From assembly GCA_964346815.1 (NCBI GenBank), contig CAYFWF010000049.1, forward strand, positions 1-64,000: a stretch of DNA of 64,000 bases, given 5' to 3'. Shown one piece after another: positions 26,099-33,820 of this stretch; within the stretch, counting starts at the first letter, position 1, and each line of letters opens with the position of its first letter. Position numbers and translations under genes: made by a program. A model generated the notes under the pieces. That model ran no database searches. It was not told the origin of the DNA and worked only from the letters and a program-made list of their open reading frames with translations. This stretch comes from CAYFWF01 sp964346815. Lineage in GTDB: Bacteria > Acidobacteriota > Aminicenantia > Aminicenantales > Aminicenantaceae.

Positions 26099-27565
26099 AT
26101 GAGCGCAATCGCAGGAATAGCCGAAGCACCCCCAAAAAAGGACCAGCTCGAACAAATGCTGGCTCTCATTCGTCACAGAGGACCGGCACGAAGTGTGTTC
26201 AGGGTGCTTCCTAACGCTGGCGCTGCAGCCGGTGAAATGGAATTGTCCCCTCGCTCGACTCCTGCTCTCTACGGAGATTCCGAGCCCATAGTTTTGCTGG
26301 ACGGAGAAATTTATAACACTCTGCCGGAAGGACAATCCAACATCGAATACATACGCGAACTCTATCAGAAGGTCGGAAAAAAATGCTTTTCTTCCCTGGA
26401 AGGCAGTTTTGCCTGTGCCATTATAGACCGGAATGAAACCATTCTGGCCAGGGATGCTGTGGGAGCACGGCCGCTCATCTATACACAGCAGAACGGACGG
26501 TTTGCCTTTGCCTCAGAGGCGAAATCCTTGATTCCAATCACAGATGAAGTGGAAGAACTCCCTCCTGGACACCTTTACACCACCAATGGAGGACTCGAAC
26601 CATTCGTGCCCTACACCCCTGAAGTTCCCGATTTCCGTACACCCGAAGAAGCCGCCGAAATCCTGGAGACACTGATGGTCCGGGTGATCAAAAAAAGGAT
26701 GGAGGATAGCGCGGTCAAAGGCGTATCTCTCAGTGGTGGGTTGGACAGTTCCATCACAGCCGCCATCGCTAAATCCATCGATCCCGGGATCAGATTGTTC
26801 AGCACAACCATCCAGCGCTACCCGAGTCCGGATCTCAAATATGCGAAAAAAATGGCCGAATTCCTCGGACTGGAACATCATATTTACGAAATCACAGATA
26901 AGGATATTCTCGATTTCATTCCCGATGCCGTCTGGTTTATGGAAACATTCGACGAGGACTGTGTTTCCGGCGCCATCGCCAACCATTTCACTTCCAAAAT
27001 GATCAAGGATTTCACCAACTGTGTTCTGGTGGGCGAGGGAGCGGACGAACTGTTCGGGGGATATTTCCGAGAGCTTCAGGACATCCCGGATCCGGAGGAA
27101 AAAGAGCGCATCGCCCGCAAGCTGGTTCAGATCGCCTATAACACGGCTCTGCGGCGGCTGGATAGAGGATGGATGTCCAATTCCGTCCATTACAGAACCC
27201 CCTTTCTCGATCCTGAAATCGTCGAATTCTCCAACACCATTCCTATGGAACTTAAGGTTTATTACGACAAAAACAAGGCCCGTAACGTTGAAAAATGGAT
27301 TCTTCGAGAAGCTCTGCGGGGATGGCTTCCCCCCGAAATCGCCGACAGACCCAAACTGCGTTTTGCCGGAGGAACGGGTGTGGATGATCTGATGGACGAA
27401 CTTACGATGGAGATGGCATCGGATAGGGACTTAAAAGATAATCCCCGGACAGTCGGTGGCCTCAAGCTCAACTCTCCTAAAGAGCTTTACTATTACCGTC
27501 TTTTCAGTAAGAATTATAAACCAGGATATGAAGGACTGGTGGTCCGCTGGGACCCCTTCAAATAG
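26099..27565 (+). CDS. Asparagine synthetase-like amidoligase without the Cys nucleophile
   Basis: The protein has 488 residues, starting at ATG 26099 with AAGGAG 7 nt upstream. It begins MSAIAGIAEAP where active class II amidotransferases have MCGIxG, so glutamine hydrolysis by the usual mechanism is impossible. The N-terminal domain is also shortened and lacks the VxNGEIYN glutamine site in full (LLDGEIYNTLPEG). The ATP-pyrophosphatase domain is intact: SLSGGLDSSITAAIA, VGEGADELFGGYF, RTPFLDPEIVEF. Loss of the Cys is known in beta-lactam and carbapenam synthetases, which use an internal or other amine. It may join an amine to an adenylated acid, or pair with its active neighbour 25 nt upstream. 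Confidence 0.82.
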   Translation: MSAIAGIAEAPPKKDQLEQMLALIRHRGPARSVFRVLPNAGAAAGEMELSPRSTPALYGDSEPIVLLDGEIYNTLPEGQSNIEYIRELYQKVGKKCFSSLEGSFACAIIDRNETILARDAVGARPLIYTQQNGRFAFASEAKSLIPITDEVEELPPGHLYTTNGGLEPFVPYTPEVPDFRTPEEAAEILETLMVRVIKKRMEDSAVKGVSLSGGLDSSITAAIAKSIDPGIRLFSTTIQRYPSPDLKYAKKMAEFLGLEHHIYEITDKDILDFIPDAVWFMETFDEDCVSGAIANHFTSKMIKDFTNCVLVGEGADELFGGYFRELQDIPDPEEKERIARKLVQIAYNTALRRLDRGWMSNSVHYRTPFLDPEIVEFSNTIPMELKVYYDKNKARNVEKWILREALRGWLPPEIADRPKLRFAGGTGVDDLMDELTMEMASDRDLKDNPRTVGGLKLNSPKELYYYRLFSKNYKPGYEGLVVRWDPFK

Positions 27566-27570
27566 ACGGA

Positions 27571-28008
27571 ATGGACGGCTGCATTTTCTGCGCAATCCTG
27601 GAAGGTCGGCAAGAGGCAAGCTTTATCTATCGGGATGACGCTGTTTCCGCATTTATGGATATTCAACCTATCAATCCCGGGCACATTCTCGTCGTTCCTA
27701 ATGTCCATACCGCTTGTCTAGCAGACCTGGATCCGGTCACAGGTGGTCTTCTCTTCCAGACGGCTCAGCGCTTGGCCGCTGCTCTTCGGAGCTCCAAACT
27801 GCGCTGCGAAGGCATCAACTTTTTTCTAGCTGACGGCGAGGCTGCCCATCAGGAAATTTTTCATGTTCACCTCCACGTTTTTCCTCGCTACAGAGGAGAC
27901 GGATTCCGCCTCCAGGTTGGGAGCCGTTATCACGATAAGCCGTCGAGAGCCACACTCGAAGCACATGCATCGGCAGTCAGGAAAGGCTTAGAGGAAGCGG
28001 CTGAATGA
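27571..28008 (+). CDS. HIT-family nucleotide-binding hydrolase
   Basis: The protein has 145 residues with the histidine-triad motif HVHLHVFPRYRG (~98-108) and the N-terminal CIFCAILEG followed by AFMDIQPINPGHILVVP, both typical of Hint/HIT proteins. Such enzymes hydrolyse AMP-amines, acyl-adenylates or dinucleotides. Here it follows two AMP-forming asparagine synthetase-like enzymes, so clearing of adenylated intermediates is a reasonable but unproven role. It starts 5 nt after the second synthetase and overlaps the ABC ATPase gene by ATGA. Confidence 0.85.
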   Translation: MDGCIFCAILEGRQEASFIYRDDAVSAFMDIQPINPGHILVVPNVHTACLADLDPVTGGLLFQTAQRLAAALRSSKLRCEGINFFLADGEAAHQEIFHVHLHVFPRYRGDGFRLQVGSRYHDKPSRATLEAHASAVRKGLEEAAE

Positions 28009-29021
28009 AGTCCCAAGGACAGACAAATGAAAATTTGGCGGAGTCCATGATCGAGGTATCGCACCTGACAAAAATATTCGGTGAAACCAAGGCAGTCGAA
28101 GATGTCACTTTCTCCGTTCAAAAAGAAGAAACCTTTGTCCTTCTTGGAACCAGCGGATGCGGCAAAACGACTTCGCTCAGGAGCATCAACAGGCTGATCG
28201 AGCCTACTCTGGGAAGCATTTTTATTGAAGGACGCGATACCGCCGGAATGAATCCCCAAGAACTCCGCAGAGGGATCGGCTATGTCATTCAGGATATCGG
28301 TCTTTTCCCCCATTATACGGCGGCTCAAAACATCTCCATTGTCCCGGAACTTCTCGGTTGGGATAAGCAGCGGATTCATGACAGGGTCCTTGAAATGATG
28401 AATCTGGTAGGTCTCGAGCCCGAAGCCTACGCCGACCGCTATCCGGCAGAACTCAGCGGTGGGCAGCAGCAGAGGATAGGTCTGGCTCGTGCTTTTGCCG
28501 CCGACCCCCCCATCATTCTTCTGGACGAACCTTTCGGAGCGCTGGATCCCATCACCCGCCGCGACATCCAGAGGGAATTCAAAAATCTGGAGTCCCTGTT
28601 GAACAAGACCATGGTTTTGGTCACCCATGACGTCTTCGAGGCTTTCGATCTCGGGGACCGCATCTGCCTGATGGATGAGGGAAGAATCAAACAGATCGGC
28701 CTCCCCCGCGATCTCCTCTACTCTCCTATCGATGATTTCGTCCGTAAGTTCTTCCAGGCCAATCGCTTTCTGCTCGAACTCAAGGTCTTCTCATTGAAGG
28801 ATATCCTTCCTCATCTTTCCCTTAAGAAGGGGGTGACCGAAGGCCTTCCACATTTTCCAGAATCGGATTCCCTGCTGGACGTGCTTGAATCTCTGGAAAG
28901 AGATGAACGAAGCACCAAATCATTCGTTATCACCGATGCCGCAGACGAACCGATCACCCAGATTGATGCCGATAAGATCCTGTCTGTTTTTTACGCCGTT
29001 AAACCAGAGGGGCCCACATGA
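28005..29021 (+). CDS. Quaternary-amine ABC transporter ATPase (OpuCA/ProV type)
   Basis: The ATPase has 338 residues: Walker A LLGTSGCGKTTSL (~46-57), Q-loop YVIQDIGLFPHYTA, signature LSGGQQQRIGLARA (~150-165), Walker B IILLDEPFGALDP and the H-loop VTHD. A C-terminal extension of ~90 residues replaces the paired CBS domains of typical OpuA/ProV, retaining only a short CBS-like end (FVITDAADEPITQIDADKIL). It energises import by the permease-binding fusion encoded next, which overlaps by ATGA. The family imports glycine betaine, choline, carnitine, proline betaine or ergothioneine, consistent with substrate delivery to the MttB enzymes. Confidence 0.9.
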   Translation: MKSQGQTNENLAESMIEVSHLTKIFGETKAVEDVTFSVQKEETFVLLGTSGCGKTTSLRSINRLIEPTLGSIFIEGRDTAGMNPQELRRGIGYVIQDIGLFPHYTAAQNISIVPELLGWDKQRIHDRVLEMMNLVGLEPEAYADRYPAELSGGQQQRIGLARAFAADPPIILLDEPFGALDPITRRDIQREFKNLESLLNKTMVLVTHDVFEAFDLGDRICLMDEGRIKQIGLPRDLLYSPIDDFVRKFFQANRFLLELKVFSLKDILPHLSLKKGVTEGLPHFPESDSLLDVLESLERDERSTKSFVITDAADEPITQIDADKILSVFYAVKPEGPT

Positions 29022-30595
29022 ATCAAGCGCCCGGACTGATCGGCTTTCTCATCAGCAGACAGAGCGATATATTCGAGCAGACGGCCGAACACATAGGTCT
29101 CACCCTGACCGCTCTCTTGATTGCCACGCTGATAGGTATTCCCACCGGTCTTTTATTGACACGCCGGAAAAAAATATCCGGCTCGGTTCTGGGAATCGTC
29201 GGAATCATTCAGACCATACCCAGCGTGGCTCTGCTAGGATTCCTTCTCCCTCTCCTCGGCATCGGGGTCGTCCCTGCCGTGGTGGCGCTTTTTCTGTACG
29301 CGCTGCTTCCGATTATCCGCAACACCTTCACCGGGATCGAGGAGGTGGATCCGGCCGTGCGTGAGGCTGCCAGGGGAATGGGCATGTCGAACAACCAGAT
29401 TCTGCGAAAAGTCGAACTGCCTCTTGCCGTCCCCGTCATCTTCGCCGGAATCAGGACAGCCACCGTGATCAATGTCGGCATCGCCACGCTCTGTGCGCTC
29501 ATCGGCTCCGGAGGATTGGGCGAATTCATCTTCAGGGGAATAGCCCTCAACAATATCAACATGATTCTGGCGGGAGCCATTCCGGCCGCGGCATTGGCCC
29601 TGCTGTTTGATCTCGGTTTGGCCGTAGTCCAGAGAAATATCAAAAAAATCTTGAAACCGTTTCTTTTTGTTACCGCGGCCTTGATACTGATTTTCATACC
29701 CTTCGTGGTCGTTCCCTCTTTTACCTCGCCCGACTTTGTTGCCGGTTTCACCTCCGAATTCATGGAACGGCCGGACGGCTATATCGGGCTTCGAGCTGAA
29801 TACGATTTGTCACTCCAGACGGAGGAACTCGACCCCGGATTGATGTATCGGGCGCTCAAAAACAAAAAAGTGGACCTCATCTGTGGATTTGCAACCGACG
29901 GACGGATCAAAGCCTACAACCTCAGGGTTCTCGAAGATGACAGGTCCTATTTTCCCCGGTATGATGCGGCACCCCTCATACGGGGAGAAACCCTCCGGAA
30001 ATACCCGGAGCTACGGGAATCCCTCGAGCTTCTCTCGGGACGGCTGACCGATTCTGTGATGAGGGAGCTGAACTATCAGGTTGATCATCTTAAACGAGAT
30101 CCGAAAGAGGTATCTGCAGAATTTTTAGAAAAACTGAACTTACCTTCTCCTCCCCAATCCTTACGGGGATCAGAAATCATTATCGGATCCAAAAATTTCA
30201 CAGAGCAGTACATTCTGGCCCATCTCTTCGCTGGGGTGATCCAACGCCAAGCCGGACTGGAAACCGATCTGAAGACCGGACTGGCAGGCACAAAAATCTG
30301 TTTCGATGCTCTTCGCCAGGGTGAAATAGACATCTATCCTGAATACTCAGGAACAGGCCTTTTCGTCCTGTTGGAGGAGAAATCTGCGACAATCTCGAGA
30401 TTGAAGAAAAATCCACAGCTTCTGATGGATTTTGTCCGGAGAGACACAAGGAAACGGTATGACCTGGAGTGGCTGTCTCCGCTCGGATTCAACAATACCT
30501 ACGCTCTGATGATGCGGGAGAACCATGCCGCCAGACTGAACATACAAACCATATCCGATCTGGCCCGCTATTTACAGGATTCGGATCGGAATTAA
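29018..30595 (+). CDS. OpuC/ProW-type permease fused to a circularly permuted betaine-binding domain
   Basis: The protein has 525 residues. Residues ~20-230 are the permease with about six membrane segments and the EAA loop (EEVDPAVREAARGMGMSNNQ). The rest is an OpuCC/ProX-type substrate-binding domain in swapped order. The usual second lobe comes first (FMERPDGYIGLRAEYDL, VDLICGFATDGRIKAYNL, LNYQVDHLKRDPKEV; ~245-380). The usual first lobe comes after it (EIIIGSKNFTEQYILAHLF, DIYPEYSGTGL, LGFNNTYALMMRE; ~385-520). The protein ends at ISDLARYLQ, where a normal protein would continue into FxERPDG. All expected parts are present, so this is permutation rather than loss. It should bind a quaternary ammonium compound outside the membrane. 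Confidence 0.88.
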   Translation: MNQAPGLIGFLISRQSDIFEQTAEHIGLTLTALLIATLIGIPTGLLLTRRKKISGSVLGIVGIIQTIPSVALLGFLLPLLGIGVVPAVVALFLYALLPIIRNTFTGIEEVDPAVREAARGMGMSNNQILRKVELPLAVPVIFAGIRTATVINVGIATLCALIGSGGLGEFIFRGIALNNINMILAGAIPAAALALLFDLGLAVVQRNIKKILKPFLFVTAALILIFIPFVVVPSFTSPDFVAGFTSEFMERPDGYIGLRAEYDLSLQTEELDPGLMYRALKNKKVDLICGFATDGRIKAYNLRVLEDDRSYFPRYDAAPLIRGETLRKYPELRESLELLSGRLTDSVMRELNYQVDHLKRDPKEVSAEFLEKLNLPSPPQSLRGSEIIIGSKNFTEQYILAHLFAGVIQRQAGLETDLKTGLAGTKICFDALRQGEIDIYPEYSGTGLFVLLEEKSATISRLKKNPQLLMDFVRRDTRKRYDLEWLSPLGFNNTYALMMRENHAARLNIQTISDLARYLQDSDRN

Positions 30596-30717
30596 AGGGC
30601 TTTGAGATCGCCGTGCTCCGTTTGGTTTCCCTGAAATCGACCCTCTTAGAATATTTTTGTTAACTTTATGAACACGCTGCTCGTTATGAGAGTGAATCTG
30701 ATAATTTGGAGGTCAAG

Positions 30718-31158
30718 ATGAATGGTTCCGATGACATAGTTCTGATGACCGTTCTCCCAATTATGATCCTTTTTTGGGCCTGGGTCGTATGGATCATCCT
30801 GGAGTGGCGTAAAATGGGACATAAAAGCAAGCTCCAGAGCAAAATCGTGGATAAATTCACCTCGGTACAAGAATTCAGTGATTTCCTCCAGTCACAGGAA
30901 GGAGGTGAATTTCTAGACTTCCTGAAATTCAACGGCCTGACACCCAAAGGAAAAATCCTCTCCTCGATGTCCAAAGGAGTGATTCTTACAACTTTAGGAA
31001 TATCTCTTGTCATCATCGGACAGATCTTTACCTCAGAGATGAGGTATTTCCTTGCTTTCGGTATCGTATTCATCGCTCTAGGAGTGGGTTTTCTAGTCGC
31101 AACGCTTATATCCTACACATTGAGCAAAAAATGGGGCATAATGGATGAGGACAGATAA
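30718..31158 (+). CDS. Small membrane protein upstream of a sigma factor, unknown function
   Basis: The protein has 146 residues. ATG 30718 has GGAGGT four nt upstream. There are three hydrophobic segments: ~8-28 (VLPIMILFWAWVVWIIL), ~85-105 (GVILTTLGISLVIIGQI) and ~112-135 (YFLAFGIVFIALGVGFLVA). A soluble stretch between the first two (EFSDFLQSQEGGEFLDFLK) may be a cytoplasmic or periplasmic helix pair. No family is recognised. It lies ahead of a sigma factor and an anti-sigma-like protein on the same strand, and the three may form one regulatory operon, similar to DUF6249-type proteins beside ECF sigma genes. Confidence 0.7.
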   Translation: MNGSDDIVLMTVLPIMILFWAWVVWIILEWRKMGHKSKLQSKIVDKFTSVQEFSDFLQSQEGGEFLDFLKFNGLTPKGKILSSMSKGVILTTLGISLVIIGQIFTSEMRYFLAFGIVFIALGVGFLVATLISYTLSKKWGIMDEDR

Positions 31159-31241
31159 GGCAGAAACAGCGAGTTGAATTGTTTTCTTCATCAGTTGCAG
31201 ATAACATTCTCCAAAAAAAGCCGATACGGTCATTTGACCTG

Positions 31242-31769
31242 ATGGAACAAAATTGTAAAGATGTCTGGGAAAACTTCTACAGAAGACACTCGCGGTCATT
31301 CTGGTTTTATATCTATAAAATCTGCGGCAATGAACAGATGGCCGATGACATCTTCCAGGAATCCTTTGTCAAATTCCTCAAGGCAAAACCCACCATTCTC
31401 AATGAAAGACATATGAAGGCCTATTTGTACAAGATAGCTTTTCGGCTTTTTGTCGATCAAAGAAGAAGAATAAAGATCGAGAGAAAAGCTATGGATGGAG
31501 AAAAACAAGCATTTGAGAAAAGGCTGCACTCAAACAGACATGAATCCGAGCCCCATCAGGCTGAGGAAATGGAAAAAACATTCAAACATCTGAGGCCTAA
31601 AAACAGGATGCTTCTTTGGCTGGCTTATGTAGAAGGTTATAGTTACAGAGAGATTGCACAGATCACAGGAACCAAAGAGAACAGCTTGAAGGTTCAGCTC
31701 TTCCGGGCCAGGGAAGAATTGGCAGAAGTCATAAAGAAAAGGGAGAGAGAAGGGAGATGGGAATCATGA
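31242..31769 (+). CDS. ECF-type RNA polymerase sigma factor
   Basis: The protein has about 175 residues from ATG 31242; a TTG at 31179 in the same frame would add 21 residues but has no clear ribosome binding site. Region 2 is WENFYRRHSRSFWFYIYK with the -10 recognition helix ADDIFQESFVKFLK. Region 4 is a helix-turn-helix (YVEGYSYREIAQITGTKEN followed by LKVQLFRAREEL). A charged linker lies between. Such factors redirect RNA polymerase in response to envelope or stress signals. The last 13 nt overlap the zinc-finger protein downstream, its likely inhibitor. Confidence 0.85.
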   Translation: MEQNCKDVWENFYRRHSRSFWFYIYKICGNEQMADDIFQESFVKFLKAKPTILNERHMKAYLYKIAFRLFVDQRRRIKIERKAMDGEKQAFEKRLHSNRHESEPHQAEEMEKTFKHLRPKNRMLLWLAYVEGYSYREIAQITGTKENSLKVQLFRAREELAEVIKKREREGRWES

Positions 31770-32245
31770 GAAAAAAAATCTGTCCCTGGGAAAAAGATGT
31801 GGTGGAAGCTTTGCAAAGAAAAAAGTTGAGTCAAGAAATGAACGAACATCTATCCAAATGTACACTCTGTAAGAATGTCATAGCGGTCTATGAATGGATG
31901 AACCGTTACACTGAAAGATCCTGGAGCACCGAAATGGCAGAGAAGATCCTCCCGCACCCGGACGCCATTTGGGACAGAGCGCATGCAAGGAGGAGGTCCG
32001 ATAAAAGATTGGTGAAAAAAGCATTGAAACCCCTGGCATATGCTCAATTTTTTTCCTACGGAGTGATAATCATGGGAGTCATTTTATTATTACTTTCCTA
32101 TGGAGAGAAAATCGGGAATATAATGGGTTCTCGGATAATCGCCCAAATTCTTCCAATTTTTTTTATTCCCATGCTTATCATCCTTATCTCGATGGCATTT
32201 TGCACGCTCGTTGTTATCTTTGAAAAGCGGAAAAAAACGGTCTGA
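31757..32245 (+). CDS. Zinc-finger anti-sigma-like membrane protein
   Basis: The protein has 162 residues (159 if ATG 31766 is used). The N-terminal segment has an HxxxCxxC arrangement (NEHLSKCTLCKN), the zf-HC2/ZAS pattern of anti-sigma factors, preceded by another Cys (KICPWEKDVVEAL). Two membrane helices follow (~100-122 FFSYGVIIMGVILLLL and ~135-157 ILPIFFIPMLIILISMAF). It overlaps the sigma gene by 13 nt, so it probably holds that sigma factor at the membrane. The external signal is unknown; the C-terminal domain outside the membrane is nearly absent. Confidence 0.75.
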   Translation: MGIMRKKICPWEKDVVEALQRKKLSQEMNEHLSKCTLCKNVIAVYEWMNRYTERSWSTEMAEKILPHPDAIWDRAHARRRSDKRLVKKALKPLAYAQFFSYGVIIMGVILLLLSYGEKIGNIMGSRIIAQILPIFFIPMLIILISMAFCTLVVIFEKRKKTV

Positions 32246-32246
32246 G

Positions 32247-32744
32247 ATGGATTCCTTCAGCCTGAATGTGGTACTCTATCAACCTGAAATACCCCAAAAT
32301 ACCGGCAGCATCGTCCGGACCTGTGCAGCCGTAGGTGCCAAACTCCACCTGATCAAGCCGTTGGGCTTCTCGACCAGGGATCGATATCTCAAGCGGGCAG
32401 GCTTGGATTACTGGCATCTGGTGGAAATTATTTATTACCACGACTCAGCAGACTTTTTAGAAAAGAACAAAGGAAAAAACCTGAATTTCATAACCAAGAA
32501 AGCTTCCAAATCCTATGACAAAATCGATTTCACAGGAGAAATATTTCTTATCTTCGGAAAAGAGACGGCCGGGCTGCCAGAAGATATCTTGAAAACTTAT
32601 CGGGAAAAATGCTACAGAATCCCGATGAAAGAAGATGCCCGTTCGCTCAATCTGTCCAATGCAGTGGCTATCATTCTGTACGAAGCCAACAGGCAACAAG
32701 GTTTCAAAAGCCTCAAACTTCACGGAAGCGAAGAGTTCGAATGA
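32247..32744 (+). CDS. trmL: tRNA (cytidine/uridine-2'-O-)-methyltransferase TrmL-like (SPOUT)
   Basis: The protein has 165 residues. ATG 32247 directly after the anti-sigma stop is preferred over a longer frame at 32211. NVVLYQPEIPQNTGSIVRTC at the N-terminus, LIKPLGFSTRDRYLKRAGLD, the SAM-binding knot IFLIFGKETAGLPEDIL and IPMKEDARSLNLSNAVAIIL are the full set of SPOUT/TrmL motifs. TrmL methylates the wobble 2'-O of tRNA-Leu isoacceptors. It is a housekeeping gene at the end of the plus-strand run; the next gene is convergent. Confidence 0.92.
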   Translation: MDSFSLNVVLYQPEIPQNTGSIVRTCAAVGAKLHLIKPLGFSTRDRYLKRAGLDYWHLVEIIYYHDSADFLEKNKGKNLNFITKKASKSYDKIDFTGEIFLIFGKETAGLPEDILKTYREKCYRIPMKEDARSLNLSNAVAIILYEANRQQGFKSLKLHGSEEFE

Positions 32745-32757
32745 TCTATCCAGAGTT

Positions 32758-33654
32758 TTATTTCTTCTCTCTGGTCATCTCGTCATAAACCCAGCCGATG
32801 TTTTCTTTCTTGGTCAGGAATTGTCCCTGGTCTTGGATGCCGCTGAATTTGGAAAGATCGATGCTTTCTTGAGCCTGTTCCCGATTCTTCCCTGCTTCGA
32901 TGGCAGCCGCCACTTCCTCTCTCAGAGTTTTGAGGTAATCGGCAAACTTCAAGAATTCTTTCATGGTGGTCACTGTTCCATGGCCGGGAATCAACAGGTA
33001 ATCGGGATACTCCTTGCTGAGCTTTTCGATGATAGAAATCCAATTTTTCGTGTCCGAACCATCCCCGACATCGATGTAAGGAGGCATTCCGTGAAAGAAC
33101 AAGTCTCCAGCATGAATCACCTTGGCCTTCTCGAAGATCACCACCGTATCTCCAGAAGTGTGGCCAGGACCGAAGCAGACCAGATTCACCGTCTCGTCCC
33201 CTACCCTAAGAGACATTTCATCTTCATATGTTTTTTGAGGAACGCCTATGCTCTCAGGTGTCTCTTCTGGCTTCAGATTCCTCATCATTGAGGCCCTGCA
33301 GTTCTTTTGGCTTACGATCTGAGCATCCCTGCCGACAATTGGATTTCCTCCGGTGTGATCGCCGTGATAGTGGGTATTGATCAGGTACTGGATTTTCATC
33401 GGACTGAACTTTCCAATCTCATTTTTGACATCATTAGCCGTCCTGGCATAAGAAGCATCCACCACAAGAAGGCCGTCTTCTCCCTTGAGGACACCGATAT
33501 TCCCTCCTGCTCCATAAAGGCAATAGACATCTCCAGATACTTTCTCGATTTTGAGCGATGGCGGCTCTTGGGAAAGCAGATTGAGAGGAACGACAGACAG
33601 AGATAAGACCAGAAAAACGAAAAAGAGATTTTTGGAAATCGAATGTTTTCTCAT
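32758..33654 (-). CDS. Secreted metallo-beta-lactamase-fold hydrolase
   Basis: The protein has 298 residues with a signal peptide (MRKHSISKNLFFVFLVLSL). It has the MBL Zn motif THYHGDHTGGNP (~90-100), a further His in GPGHTSGDTVV (~165-180), Asp in IHAGDLFFHG and the late His in IPGHGTV. All ligands for a binuclear centre are present. It resembles the periplasmic cyclase/quinoprotein-linked MBL group rather than true beta-lactamases. No substrate can be assigned. It is convergent with trmL with 13 nt between the stops, and monocistronic. Confidence 0.88.
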   Translation of the reverse strand: MRKHSISKNLFFVFLVLSLSVVPLNLLSQEPPSLKIEKVSGDVYCLYGAGGNIGVLKGEDGLLVVDASYARTANDVKNEIGKFSPMKIQYLINTHYHGDHTGGNPIVGRDAQIVSQKNCRASMMRNLKPEETPESIGVPQKTYEDEMSLRVGDETVNLVCFGPGHTSGDTVVIFEKAKVIHAGDLFFHGMPPYIDVGDGSDTKNWISIIEKLSKEYPDYLLIPGHGTVTTMKEFLKFADYLKTLREEVAAAIEAGKNREQAQESIDLSKFSGIQDQGQFLTKKENIGWVYDEMTREKK

Positions 33655-33820
33655 GAGAATTTCATATCCAAAAAAAGAGAAAAAAGCAAGCCTGATTTGG
33701 CTCTATGCTGAAAAGAGACCCACTTTTGGTAAAAGAACCGCCTGATTTCCCCTAAATTGCTGTCAGAAAATGTCATGGCGGATCACCACATTTCCAAAGC
33801 ATAAATCAGCAGAAAAAAAC

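Noticed and set aside
32635..33291. Plus-strand frame of 218 codons across the trmL end and the MBL gene
   Set aside because: It overlaps two recognised genes in other frames and lacks protein-like motifs.
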